Below are positions 41,043-49,144 of a stretch of DNA of 64,000 nt, piece by piece. The DNA lies in assembly GCF_900102215.1 (NCBI RefSeq), contig NZ_FNBG01000026.1:1-64000 (forward strand), given 5' to 3'. Position numbers and translations under genes: made by a program. Each line of letters begins with the position of its first letter. Positions within the stretch are counted from its first letter, which is position 1. Source of the DNA: Fontibacillus panacisegetis (lineage in GTDB: Bacteria; Bacillota; Bacilli; Paenibacillales; Paenibacillaceae). The notes below the pieces were generated by a model. That model saw nothing but the letters and a program-made list of their open reading frames with translations, did not search any database and was not told the DNA's origin.

Positions 41043-42908
41043 ATGACAGAGCAGGAGGTTGTTCACCGAGAGGTGGCGGCTGTTGATCATACCGATTATA
41101 TCGTGTCTATGGATGAGGTTACTTTTACGTATCCTGGTTCTGAGGAGCCTGTATTAAACGGGGTATCTTTGCAGATTAAAAGAGGGGATTTTGTCGCGGT
41201 AATCGGAGGGAACGGCAGTGGTAAGTCGACGTTGTGCAAAACGTTAAACGGACTCATTCCCCATTACTACGTAGGTGATTTTGCAGGATCAGTAACTGTG
41301 AATGGCTTAAACAGCTTGGAATGTGACGTTGCCCGGCTATCGCGTCATGTTGGATATGTGTATCAGGATTTTGAGAATCAGCTAATTCGTCCAACGGTGC
41401 TTGATGATGCCAGCTTTGCTCCGCTTAATTATGGATTTAAGGATTATTTAGAGCGGGGCAAAAGGGCGCTGCAGCTTACTGATCTCAAGGTCGACCATAA
41501 CGAATATATTTGGCAATTGAGCGGCGGACAAAAGCATCAGCTAGCCCTCGCCGGAGCAGTGTCGCTGGACCCTGAAATTCTCATTATCGATGAGCCTGTC
41601 GCTCAGCTTGATCCCTGTCATGCTAAAGATATTTATGATCTGTTAAAGAATTTGAACGAACGGCATGGCAAGACGATCATCGTCATCGAGCATCATACGG
41701 AGTTTATTGCGGAGTATTGCAAAGAGGTTATTCTCATGGATAAGGGCAGGGCGATCTGGTCCAAGCCTGTGAAGGAAGCACTTCGTGAGCTGGAACAATT
41801 AAAGGCTAGTCAGATTTATCCTCCTCAAGTTACTCAGGCCGCTTCTCTAATAGTAGAAACCAGTGAAGTGGGTCTGAATTCATATCCTGTGAGACTGGAA
41901 GAAGCCGTGCGGTATTTTGAACAATTGGCGGAAACGATAGGAACAACAGTTGCAGGAACAGCATCGGCAGCAATTCCAGCGGATAGGGAAGTTGAGGGTG
42001 AGAGTAAAACTCTCATTCCTCCGGTGATCGAAATGGATCACATTAAATTCTCTTACCGGACAGTAACTCGTCAGCGCAAGGTGGTGCTGAAGGATGTCAG
42101 CGTTTCTTTTCAACGTGGAGATTTAGTGGCGTTGGTCGGCAACAATGGAGCAGGCAAATCTTCGTTAATGCGATTAATTACCGGAGTGACAAAGCCGGAA
42201 GGTGGTTATGTCCGGGTAAAGGGAACAAATACAGCGGACACTTCGCCGGAGGAGCTCGCCAATACGGTCACTTATATCTATCAGAATCCAGAAGAGATGT
42301 TCATTGAGGATTCCATTCGCAAGGATATCGAGTTCTTCCTGAAAGCCAGACGTGTTGAAGGCTATCAGCAGAAGGTGGATGAGATCGTGGAGACCTTTGG
42401 ACTAACCGGGCTTCAGCATCGGGATGGTCGTCTGCTTAGCGGAGGGCAGCAGCGGAGGGCTTCGCTAGCGATTGGAGTCGCCATGAATCCATCGATTATT
42501 TTGCTGGATGAGCCTACAGCAAATCTGGACATCGCGACACGTAAAGATATTACACGGCTGTTGCTGGGGCTGAATCAGCACGTAGAGACCGTAATTGTAG
42601 CTACGCATGATATGCAGCTTGTAGCCGAATGGGCGAATCGTGTCATCGTTATGAATGAGGGAAGCATTGTTCGTGATGGGACAAGGGAATCGGTGTTTGA
42701 GGATAGTGAGCTATTGGAGCTGGCAGGGCTGAATGCCCCGCAGATTATGGAGCTGAGCCGTAAGCTCAATATGTCGCCGCTTAGCTATACGGTGGATGAT
42801 TTTGCATACCGCTGGAATGCAGTCTTGCCGGAGCATAAGAAGCATCGAGATCAGGAGAACGGGATCGAATCTGGGCAGGAGGTGATTGAAAATGGAATAT
42901 GTTCGTAA
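41043..42908 (+). CDS. ECF transporter double ATPase (fused EcfA-EcfA')
   Basis: A 621-aa protein with two ABC ATPase domains. The first (about 10-250) has GGNGSGKST, LSGGQKHQ and ILIIDEP. The second (about 325-565) has GNNGAGKSS, LSGGQQRR and IILLDEP. Between them is a linker of about 70 residues. It energises the adjacent S and T components at the membrane. The start follows GGGAGG. It overlaps the EcfT gene by 17 bp. Confidence 0.88.
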   Translation: MTEQEVVHREVAAVDHTDYIVSMDEVTFTYPGSEEPVLNGVSLQIKRGDFVAVIGGNGSGKSTLCKTLNGLIPHYYVGDFAGSVTVNGLNSLECDVARLSRHVGYVYQDFENQLIRPTVLDDASFAPLNYGFKDYLERGKRALQLTDLKVDHNEYIWQLSGGQKHQLALAGAVSLDPEILIIDEPVAQLDPCHAKDIYDLLKNLNERHGKTIIVIEHHTEFIAEYCKEVILMDKGRAIWSKPVKEALRELEQLKASQIYPPQVTQAASLIVETSEVGLNSYPVRLEEAVRYFEQLAETIGTTVAGTASAAIPADREVEGESKTLIPPVIEMDHIKFSYRTVTRQRKVVLKDVSVSFQRGDLVALVGNNGAGKSSLMRLITGVTKPEGGYVRVKGTNTADTSPEELANTVTYIYQNPEEMFIEDSIRKDIEFFLKARRVEGYQQKVDEIVETFGLTGLQHRDGRLLSGGQQRRASLAIGVAMNPSIILLDEPTANLDIATRKDITRLLLGLNQHVETVIVATHDMQLVAEWANRVIVMNEGSIVRDGTRESVFEDSELLELAGLNAPQIMELSRKLNMSPLSYTVDDFAYRWNAVLPEHKKHRDQENGIESGQEVIENGICS

Positions 42909-43716
42909 ACTGATGGACCGTGTATCTGTCGAGGGAGTCAAAATAGAGCTGCTAAATACAGCTTATGGCAATGGCAACACTTTTCTAGCCAAGCTGGATC
43001 CAAGAACGTTATTTGCATGGTATCTCTATTTCGGGATTGCTCCTTGGTTCATTCACGACGTTGTACTGCTAATAGGGCTATTCCTGTTCATGACTGTGAC
43101 GACTATAATGTCTCGAGTCAGTCCGCTCATCATTTTCATATTATGTCTTGGACTGCTGAGTCAGGCCGGATATTTGCTTGTGGTGTCATGGATATTCGGT
43201 GGGGGCTGGGACACTATTTTACCTCTGCTTGTATTGACTACAAAGCTGTCGGTCATCTCTATGGCCAGCATTACGGTATTTTGCAGTATGGACCCGGAAA
43301 AGCTGAGTGACGGCTTATTAAGTATCGGCGTTCCCAAACAGGTCTCTTTCGGCATCGCCTACGGGTATAGAATGCTGCCCAGTCTGCTGGAGGAATATCA
43401 TCATATTTTCCTGTCCTTCCGTCTAAGAGGTGTAGCACCAAAACGTCACGGAATTTTGTACTGGAGAAGCATTGCCTATTTTCTGAAAATTGCCGTGTTG
43501 TCCTTTTATCCTCTAATTCTTAGCATCGCCAAAAGGACTAGAACAACAGTAGAAGCGTTGGAAGCCAAAGGCTTCTCTTACGCCTATCAATCGCCTGAGG
43601 TCAAAAAAAACAAGCTGTCCTACATGAAGTTTACGATTCGTGACGGTCTGTTTATAACGGTATCAGCGCTGTACGTCTGTTTGCTATATTTGTTTACTGC
43701 ATCATATACCTTTTAA
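42892..43716 (+). CDS. ECF transporter transmembrane (T) component
   Basis: A 274-aa membrane protein with about five hydrophobic segments and the coupling-helix region LSFRLRGVAPKRHG and RTRTTVEALEAKGFSY, typical of EcfT (the Ala-Arg-Gly like motifs that touch the ATPases). The ATG at 42892 is preceded by a near-perfect AGGAGGTGATT inside the end of the ATPase gene, so translation is coupled. Confidence 0.87.
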   Translation: MEYVRKLMDRVSVEGVKIELLNTAYGNGNTFLAKLDPRTLFAWYLYFGIAPWFIHDVVLLIGLFLFMTVTTIMSRVSPLIIFILCLGLLSQAGYLLVVSWIFGGGWDTILPLLVLTTKLSVISMASITVFCSMDPEKLSDGLLSIGVPKQVSFGIAYGYRMLPSLLEEYHHIFLSFRLRGVAPKRHGILYWRSIAYFLKIAVLSFYPLILSIAKRTRTTVEALEAKGFSYAYQSPEVKKNKLSYMKFTIRDGLFITVSALYVCLLYLFTASYTF

Positions 43717-43752
43717 TATTATTTATTTTTCCACACAGTAAAGGAGAAGCTT

Positions 43753-44523
43753 ATGAAAATCGATTTGCACACTCATGTGAAGCTCGCCAAAAAAACATCG
43801 TTCAGTCATGACTATTTCAAGGAAATGATGGCTGAAGCGCGCATCAATGGCCTTGATGCCGTGGCGATGACGGAGCATTTTAATACATGGCGTTATGAAG
43901 ATATTTATGATGTGCTTGATGCGAACTACCCCTATGAACACGGATATTATGTAGCAGAAGGGGTAAAGGTGTTCCCTGGAATCGAGGTGGACATTCAGGA
44001 GACCGGGCATATTCTCATTATTGGTCAGCGGGAAAACGTACTTGAGCTAAGAGGGCGTCTGGAGCCTTATACTGAAAAAGGAGAGTTCATCAAGTTTGAA
44101 ACTTTGCTGGACTGGAGCGAAGAGGGAGGTTTCCTGCGGATCGGGGCCCATCCATTTCGGGAGGGAACACCTCTACATCATTTGCCCGATGAACTGCTTC
44201 GGAGATTGGATGCTTTTGACCTGAACGGCAAGGATATTTATAGTCAAGGCTTGAAGCCGTATCAGGCTAAAATCAACCCATTTGCTGAACTGCTCGGCAA
44301 ACCGGTTGTCGGAGGCAGCGATACACATCAATTCATGCAATATGGCAGCGTGGTGAACCATTTTGATGAGGAATTTAAAACCGTTCAGGAATTAAAAGAG
44401 CTCATTCACCGTGCCGCATACCATATCGAAGTATCCCCATGCTTAGAGACAAAAGTGAAAGCAGCCAACATCATTAAGGCTCTGCTTAAGCAAAACCTTT
44501 CCATTCCAGAGGAAGTGGTCTAG
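43753..44523 (+). CDS. PHP-domain phosphoesterase
   Basis: A 256-aa cytoplasmic metal-dependent hydrolase of the PHP superfamily. Metal-site motifs DLHTH (residues 4-8), AMTEHFN, GIEVDIQETGH, GAHPFREG and GGSDTHQF are all present. Family members include histidinol phosphatase-type and nucleotide-cleaving enzymes. Located 36 bp after EcfT and before a terminator, it likely processes the imported compound or a phosphorylated derivative. The exact substrate is unknown. Confidence 0.8.
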   Translation: MKIDLHTHVKLAKKTSFSHDYFKEMMAEARINGLDAVAMTEHFNTWRYEDIYDVLDANYPYEHGYYVAEGVKVFPGIEVDIQETGHILIIGQRENVLELRGRLEPYTEKGEFIKFETLLDWSEEGGFLRIGAHPFREGTPLHHLPDELLRRLDAFDLNGKDIYSQGLKPYQAKINPFAELLGKPVVGGSDTHQFMQYGSVVNHFDEEFKTVQELKELIHRAAYHIEVSPCLETKVKAANIIKALLKQNLSIPEEVV

Positions 44524-44530
44524 GAATAAA

Positions 44531-44568
44531 GCGCGGCTCCCAAGATATTGGGGTCGCGTTTTTTTGTC
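44531..44568 (+). terminator. Terminator of the ECF-PHP operon
   Basis: GCGCGGCTCCCAA pairs with TTGGGGTCGCG and is followed by TTTTTTTG. It is a strong plus-strand terminator. Confidence 0.85.
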
Positions 44569-44571
44569 TGT

Positions 44572-44601
44572 TTGATAAAAAGAAGAAATAATTGTTACAA
44601 T
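44572..44601 (+). promoter_or_regulatory. Candidate promoter of the thiamine-binding-type gene
   Basis: TTGATA at 44572-44577 and TACAAT at 44596-44601 are 18 bp apart, 34 bp before the start codon of the 100-aa gene. Confidence 0.5.
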
Positions 44602-44634
44602 AGTTAAAGGTGTTTTGAAAAAGGAGGAATAGTA

Positions 44635-44937
44635 ATGGCGATTGCGGAAGTAACCGTTATTCCAATCGGGACAGGAAGCACCAGCCTTAGTCCATATGTA
44701 GCTGATTTGCAACGAGTACTTAAAGAGCAGAAGGGGATCAAGTATACATTAACTTCAATGAGTACAATTATTGAGGGACCGCTTGATGAAGTGTTCGCCG
44801 CCATTCGTGCGATTCATGAGGCTCCTTTCCAATCGGATGCTCAGAGAGTATCCACTTCAATCAAAATCGATGACCGCCGCGATAAGGAAAGCTCCTCCGA
44901 ACAGAAGCTGCGTTCTGTACTGGAGAAGCTGCAGTAG
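44635..44937 (+). CDS. MTH1187/YqgV-family thiamine-binding protein
   Basis: A 100-aa small protein of the DUF77 (MTH1187/YkoF-like) ferredoxin-fold family. AEVTVIPIGTGSTSLSPYV at the start and the LTSMSTIIEGPLDEVF segment are typical. Family members bind thiamine or related pyrimidines as tetramers in the cytoplasm. A strong AAGGAGGAATA site precedes the start. It lies just after the ECF operon, but a terminator and its own promoter separate them, so a functional link is only a possibility. Confidence 0.82.
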   Translation: MAIAEVTVIPIGTGSTSLSPYVADLQRVLKEQKGIKYTLTSMSTIIEGPLDEVFAAIRAIHEAPFQSDAQRVSTSIKIDDRRDKESSSEQKLRSVLEKLQ

Positions 44938-45015
44938 ATTTTCCCATATGCAGATGGTTGCAATATTTGTGAATCGGCGTATAATAATTTTTGTTTCACT
45001 TTACAAAGTGAATCT

Positions 45016-45087
45016 GCTGGTGTAGCTCAGGGGTAGAGCAACGCACTCGTAATGCGTAGGTCGGGGGTTCAATTCCCTTCACCAGCA
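45016..45087 (+). tRNA. tRNA-Thr (anticodon CGT)
   Basis: A complete 72-nt cloverleaf: acceptor arms GCTGGTG and CACCAGC with discriminator A, D-arm GCTCAGGGGTAGAGC, anticodon stem ACGCA/TGCGT with loop CTCGTAA (anticodon CGT, Thr ACG codon), and T-arm GGGGGTTCAATTCCC with a near-standard loop. CCA is not encoded. Its 3' part is repeated 5.4 kb downstream. Confidence 0.95.
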
Positions 45088-45096
45088 TACTTAACT
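45042..45096 (+). repeat. Left copy of 55-bp direct repeat (attachment-like)
   Basis: From the anticodon stem through 9 bases past the tRNA, this 55-bp sequence is identical to 50455-50509. Duplication of a tRNA 3' end is the classic result of site-specific integration, with the intact tRNA on one side. Confidence 0.85.
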
Positions 45097-45107
45097 TTTC
45101 AAGCACA

Positions 45108-45145
45108 GCGCGGTTTCCGAGGTTTTCGGAGGCCGCGTTTTTTTT
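45108..45145 (+). terminator. Terminator after tRNA-Thr
   Basis: GCGCGG..CCGA pairs with TCGG..CCGCG and is followed by TTTTTTTT. A similar but diverged terminator follows the second repeat copy at 50525. Confidence 0.8.
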
Positions 45146-45569
45146 GAAAGGAATAGCTTCTAACATTTTTAAACCTTCAATCAAGCGTATTTGCAGGAAG
45201 ATGGGCACACACTCAAACTAGGATGCTGTTCTTGAAGTATAAAAGAAGCTTATGTAAGCAGCGTTAGTTAAGGAAACAGGCATTCTCCAGAGTCAGTTAG
45301 ACCTGGGAATGCTTTTTTTCTTTCGATAAACGTTGGGGACGGATAGCGCACAGTCTTTGATAAACGAAGTGATGATTATAGCAGTGTACAAGATCAGAGT
45401 GAATTAAAGCATTTGGCTCTCGATCTTCGTTTTATATGGACCAATTATATGGACCAGAAAAGTCCTGTATTATTGTTATTCGTAAATAATAGATGAATGT
45501 GATAGTCTTGCAACAATAGAACAATTCAAGCTATCGTTACAGCAAAAATCACTGGAAAGGAGAATGACA
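45146..45569. other. Intergenic segment with an orphan terminator
   Basis: Between the tRNA terminator and the TetR gene lies a strong terminator (GCATTCTCCAG at 45280-45290 with CTGGGAATGC at 45303-45312, then seven T) with no gene before it. It may end a small RNA starting near 45150-45200 or be a relic of a lost gene. The rest (45320-45569) shows no coding frame and presumably carries the TetR promoter. Confidence 0.5.
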
Positions 45570-46166
45570 TTGTCTCCACGCAATATTGAGAGAGATCGGC
45601 AGGTAAGAGAGGAGCGCAGGCGTCAGATTATGGGAGCGGCGCTCACTATGTTCACAAAAAAGGGGATCACAGCCTGCAAGATGAGCGACATCGCTCAAGA
45701 GGCGGGGTTGAGCCATGGGCATGTGTACAACCATTTTGTCTCCAAGGAGGAACTGCTGAAATGCATCGTGTTTGAATCACAAAACCTCTATACCATGGTT
45801 CTGCAGCAAATGAGCCAGATCGAGGGAAGCGTTCCCGACAAGCTGGAATGGATGAGTAAAGCCTATCTGTCTGATCAGCGCTCCGATAAGCCCTATTGGG
45901 TTATTCTACAGGCGCAGGCCACTGATTTATTGTCTGCTGATGCCAAGGAGCTTATTCAGCAACGGATGTTCGAGAATCTGCAGCGTCTGACCGCCGTTAT
46001 TCAAGAGGGGCAGGAGGAAGGGACCGTGATTGAGGGAGATCCTCAGGAGATTGCACTTATGATCACTACGCTGCTAGGGTCCGTAAGTCTGTGGGAAATT
46101 CGGGGCTTCAACCAGTCTTGGGAAATTTCAGTGAAATATATTCAAAAATTAATTCAAAAAAACTAA
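45570..46166 (+). CDS. TetR-family regulator of the sulfur-scavenging cluster
   Basis: A 198-aa TetR regulator with an N-terminal helix-turn-helix (ITACKMSDIAQEAGLSHGHVYNHF, about 30-52) and a helical ligand domain. The TTG at 45570 is 7 nt after AAAGGAG; an ATG 6 bp earlier would be too close to that site. It is the first gene inside the segment bounded by the tRNA repeats and likely controls the ABC importer downstream, where an ATCATAT/ATATGAT inverted repeat abuts the promoter. Confidence 0.85.
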   Translation: MSPRNIERDRQVREERRRQIMGAALTMFTKKGITACKMSDIAQEAGLSHGHVYNHFVSKEELLKCIVFESQNLYTMVLQQMSQIEGSVPDKLEWMSKAYLSDQRSDKPYWVILQAQATDLLSADAKELIQQRMFENLQRLTAVIQEGQEEGTVIEGDPQEIALMITTLLGSVSLWEIRGFNQSWEISVKYIQKLIQKN

Positions 46167-46217
46167 ATCATATTATTCCAATATGATATTGACTAGATTA
46201 TTCTCGGACAGTATAAT
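46167..46217 (+). promoter_or_regulatory. Promoter and candidate TetR operator of the sulfonate importer
   Basis: TTGACT at 46189-46194 and a perfect TATAAT at 46212-46217 are 17 bp apart, a near-consensus promoter. Immediately upstream is the inverted repeat ATCATAT (46167-46173) / ATATGAT (46181-46187). A 217-nt leader with several possible hairpins (for example ACAGAGTGA/TCATTCTGT) separates it from the first gene. I do not recognise a known riboswitch in it. Confidence 0.7.
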
Positions 46218-46434
46218 AGGTCCATGCTTACAGAGTGATCGAAAAGTCATTCTGTTAAAGAACTACAAACAGCATAGATATTGTAATTACCTTTGATCCA
46301 CCGGACCAGCCGGAGATCGTAGCCCGTTAGCCACTGCATATCAGCGCGTATTACTGCCGATGCAGGTGTGTTTGCTCATAGGGCTTCGGCTCGGGCTGTT
46401 TGCTTTACCTAACATTAGAAAAGGAGAGAACGCC

Positions 46435-47436
46435 ATGCCCAAGATTGGACATAAGAAGCTAATTGTTATCGCAGCATTGGCCGTATTCATCGTTGGCGGC
46501 TTTGGTATTTGGAAATGGAAGGATACCGGAAGCGCTCAATCGAGCAAAAAGCCGGTCACTATTAACGTTGCATTGAATGCAGGTCTCAATGTCTTGCAGC
46601 TGATAAAGGAGCAAGGATTATTGAATGAAGCACTCCAAAAATATAATGCACGGGTAGAATGGAGCGAATTTGCCAGCGGACCGCCCTTGTTGGAATCTCT
46701 GACCGCCAAACGGGTGGACCTCTCATTTCTTGGAGACGGGGCTGCTCTGCAAGGACAGGGAGCGGGACTGGATTTTTCGAATATTGGACTGATTACTGAG
46801 GGAACGCAGATCAATTCAATTCTGGTTCGGTCGGAATCTGGCATACAGACGCCGGAAGAACTGAAAGGCAAGAAGCTTGGAGTGGCAAAAGGGACAACGA
46901 GTCATGTTTATCTGGTTAAATTCCTGAAGCAATATTCGCTTAAGGAGTCGGATTTGGAGATCATCAACCTTCAAATCGCAGATGCGGTAGCCGCTTTTCA
47001 AAGCGGCCAGGTGGATGCCATTGCAACCATCGATCCGTACACCACACAGCTTGTCGCCCAACAGAAAGGGATTGAGTTGAAGCCTAAAGAGGAGATTGAG
47101 GCTCCCGTTACATTGATAGTCAGAAACGAATTTGCTGATGCCCATCCGGAGATTGTGACGGAAATTCTGAAAGTATACAAGACAGCAACAGAATGGCAGA
47201 ACAGCCATATTGAAGAAGCAGCCGATACCTACGCGGAACTGAAAGGTCTTGATCGGGATATTGTTAAGGTACTGATCAATAAGCAGGCCTCGGGACTTTC
47301 GGTTATCAGTGCGGATATTATCGAGACTCAGCAGGAGTCTTCCGATTTTCTGTACCAGTCCGGGTTCCTGAAAAAGAAGATCCAGTATAAAGACTACGTG
47401 GACAATACCTATATAGAAGCGGCAAGCAAGCAGTAA
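46435..47436 (+). CDS. Sulfonate/taurine-type ABC substrate-binding protein
   Basis: A 333-aa SsuA/NMT1-type periplasmic-binding-fold protein. A single N-terminal hydrophobic segment (about 8-26) anchors or exports it; no lipobox Cys is seen. The fold motifs ASGPPLLESLTAKRVDLSFLGDG and KGKKLGVAKGTTSHVYLVKFL match SsuA-like proteins for aliphatic sulfonates, nitrate or sulfate esters. I chose the ATG at 46435 behind AAAAGGAGAG. It heads an operon with SsuB- and SsuC-like genes and an alkylsulfatase-like protein, which favours a sulfonate or sulfate ester. Confidence 0.82.
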   Translation: MPKIGHKKLIVIAALAVFIVGGFGIWKWKDTGSAQSSKKPVTINVALNAGLNVLQLIKEQGLLNEALQKYNARVEWSEFASGPPLLESLTAKRVDLSFLGDGAALQGQGAGLDFSNIGLITEGTQINSILVRSESGIQTPEELKGKKLGVAKGTTSHVYLVKFLKQYSLKESDLEIINLQIADAVAAFQSGQVDAIATIDPYTTQLVAQQKGIELKPKEEIEAPVTLIVRNEFADAHPEIVTEILKVYKTATEWQNSHIEEAADTYAELKGLDRDIVKVLINKQASGLSVISADIIETQQESSDFLYQSGFLKKKIQYKDYVDNTYIEAASKQ

Positions 47437-47473
47437 TTATACTACGAACCGGTGGAGAAAGGCAGGATAGCCG

Positions 47474-48241
47474 ATGGGGGATTTTCTAAGCATACAAGAG
47501 GTTGGCAAGACCTTTGTATCCAATGAAGGACATACACGGGTGCTGGAGCATGTCAATCTGGAGATGGCGAAAGGGGAATTTATTTCTATTATCGGTCCCA
47601 GCGGCTGCGGTAAAAGCACCTTGCTCAAGATCGTTGCCGGACTGGATACGGATATTGAAGGTCGTGTACTGCTGGAGGGCCAGCTAGTCGACCGCCCATC
47701 CAAAACCAGGGGATTTATATTTCAGGAACACCGCCTGTTTCCATGGCTGACCGTCGAGGAGAATATTGCAGCAGATCTTTCTTTAGCAGATGCCCAGGTA
47801 AAGCAAAAAGTGAATGAACTGATTCGTCTTGTAAAGCTGGAAGGGTTCCAGCGCTCATATCCCAAAGAGCTGTCAGGCGGCATGTCGCAGCGGGTAGCCA
47901 TTGCCCGCAGTCTCTTGCGCAATCCCAAGGTACTTCTGCTCGACGAACCCTTCGGTGCACTGGATGCCTTTACCCGCACTCATATGCAGGATGCACTTCT
48001 GGATATATGGCGCCACAATGAGACCACCATGCTTTTTGTTACCCATGATATTGATGAGGCTGTATTCCTGGCTACGCGGATTGTTGTGCTGGAACCTAGA
48101 CCTGGACGGATTAAGGGGGTGCTTCATGTCGATCTTCCATACCCGCGCGATCGTCTCAGTCCATCCTTCCAGGAGCTTCGGCAGTTGGTGCTGCGGACTC
48201 TCAATAACGACTACAAGGAAGAGGAATGCTGGAGCATCTAA
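47474..48241 (+). CDS. SsuB-type ABC importer ATPase
   Basis: A 255-aa ATPase with Walker [11 protein letters not shown]-loop FQEHRLFPW, signature LSGGMSQR, Walker [13 protein letters not shown] and the switch His in FVTHDIDEA. The Q-loop and the FGALDAFTR segment are typical of the nitrate/sulfonate/taurine subfamily. It lies between the binding protein and the permease. Confidence 0.87.
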   Translation: MGDFLSIQEVGKTFVSNEGHTRVLEHVNLEMAKGEFISIIGPSGCGKSTLLKIVAGLDTDIEGRVLLEGQLVDRPSKTRGFIFQEHRLFPWLTVEENIAADLSLADAQVKQKVNELIRLVKLEGFQRSYPKELSGGMSQRVAIARSLLRNPKVLLLDEPFGALDAFTRTHMQDALLDIWRHNETTMLFVTHDIDEAVFLATRIVVLEPRPGRIKGVLHVDLPYPRDRLSPSFQELRQLVLRTLNNDYKEEECWSI

Positions 48242-48268
48242 TCCAACTTCCTTAAGGAGTTGACTCAT

Positions 48269-49096
48269 ATGAGTGTTAAAGTGGAGACAACCTCCATATC
48301 CAAAGTCTCTACAAACCTTGAGACAAAAAAAATTCTGCTAACAACAAGAATATGGAAAGGAAGTCTTCTTCCTGTCGGTATCCTGGTGTTGTGGCAAGGA
48401 TTCAGTATGCTGGGGTTGGCGGACCCGGCTCTTTTTCCGGCACCTTCGTCCATTGTAGCTGAATTATACCGACTCTTGTTGTCGGGCGAATTGATTGACA
48501 ATCTGGAGATTAGCATGGCGAGAGCGCTTGGAGGATTTCTCCTGGGGGGAGCAGCCGGACTTGCCTTGGGGCTATTCGTCGGCATGCATCAACGCGCGGA
48601 GGAATATATCGATCCTACGGTACAGATGTTGAGAACCATTCCATTACTCGCCATCACTCCGTTATTCATCTTATGGTTCGGATTCGGCGAATTATCCAAG
48701 GTACTGCTCATTGCCATGGGTGCTTTCTTTCCGCTGTATGTGAATTCATTTTTGGGCGTGCGTAATGTGGATGCCAAGCTGTTCGACGTTGCCAAGGTGC
48801 TGGAATTCAGTCAATCCAAGCTCATTCGCAAGCTGCTGCTGCCTGCGGCGATGCCTAATATTCTTTTAGGGCTGCGCTTGTCTCTCAGCATCTCATGGAT
48901 GGTACTGGTGGTGGCGGAATTGATGGGCGCTGACAGGGGAGTCGGCTATTTGATTCAGGATGCCCGCTCTTTTATGAGGACAGAGGTTGTATTTATCGGT
49001 ATCCTTCTATTTGCTGCAGTAGGCAAAATCTCCGATTCACTGGTTCGGCTTCTGGAGGCCAGGTTGTTGAAGTGGCAGGATAGCTTTAAAGGCTAA
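48269..49096 (+). CDS. SsuC-type ABC importer permease
   Basis: A 275-aa inner-membrane permease with about six segments and the coupling loop DVAKVLEFSQSKLIRKLLLPAAMP. I chose the ATG at 48269, 9 nt after AAGGAG, over an earlier TTG. Together with the preceding genes it makes a complete sulfonate-type importer. Confidence 0.87.
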   Translation: MSVKVETTSISKVSTNLETKKILLTTRIWKGSLLPVGILVLWQGFSMLGLADPALFPAPSSIVAELYRLLLSGELIDNLEISMARALGGFLLGGAAGLALGLFVGMHQRAEEYIDPTVQMLRTIPLLAITPLFILWFGFGELSKVLLIAMGAFFPLYVNSFLGVRNVDAKLFDVAKVLEFSQSKLIRKLLLPAAMPNILLGLRLSLSISWMVLVVAELMGADRGVGYLIQDARSFMRTEVVFIGILLFAAVGKISDSLVRLLEARLLKWQDSFKG

Positions 49097-49144
49097 GGCC
49101 TTGATGCGTAAGCTTAGTGAAAACCAAATTAAGGAGTGAGAAAA

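Noticed and set aside
46218-46434. SAM or T-box riboswitch in the sulfonate importer leader
   Set aside because: The hallmark S-box core and the T-box motif are not present.
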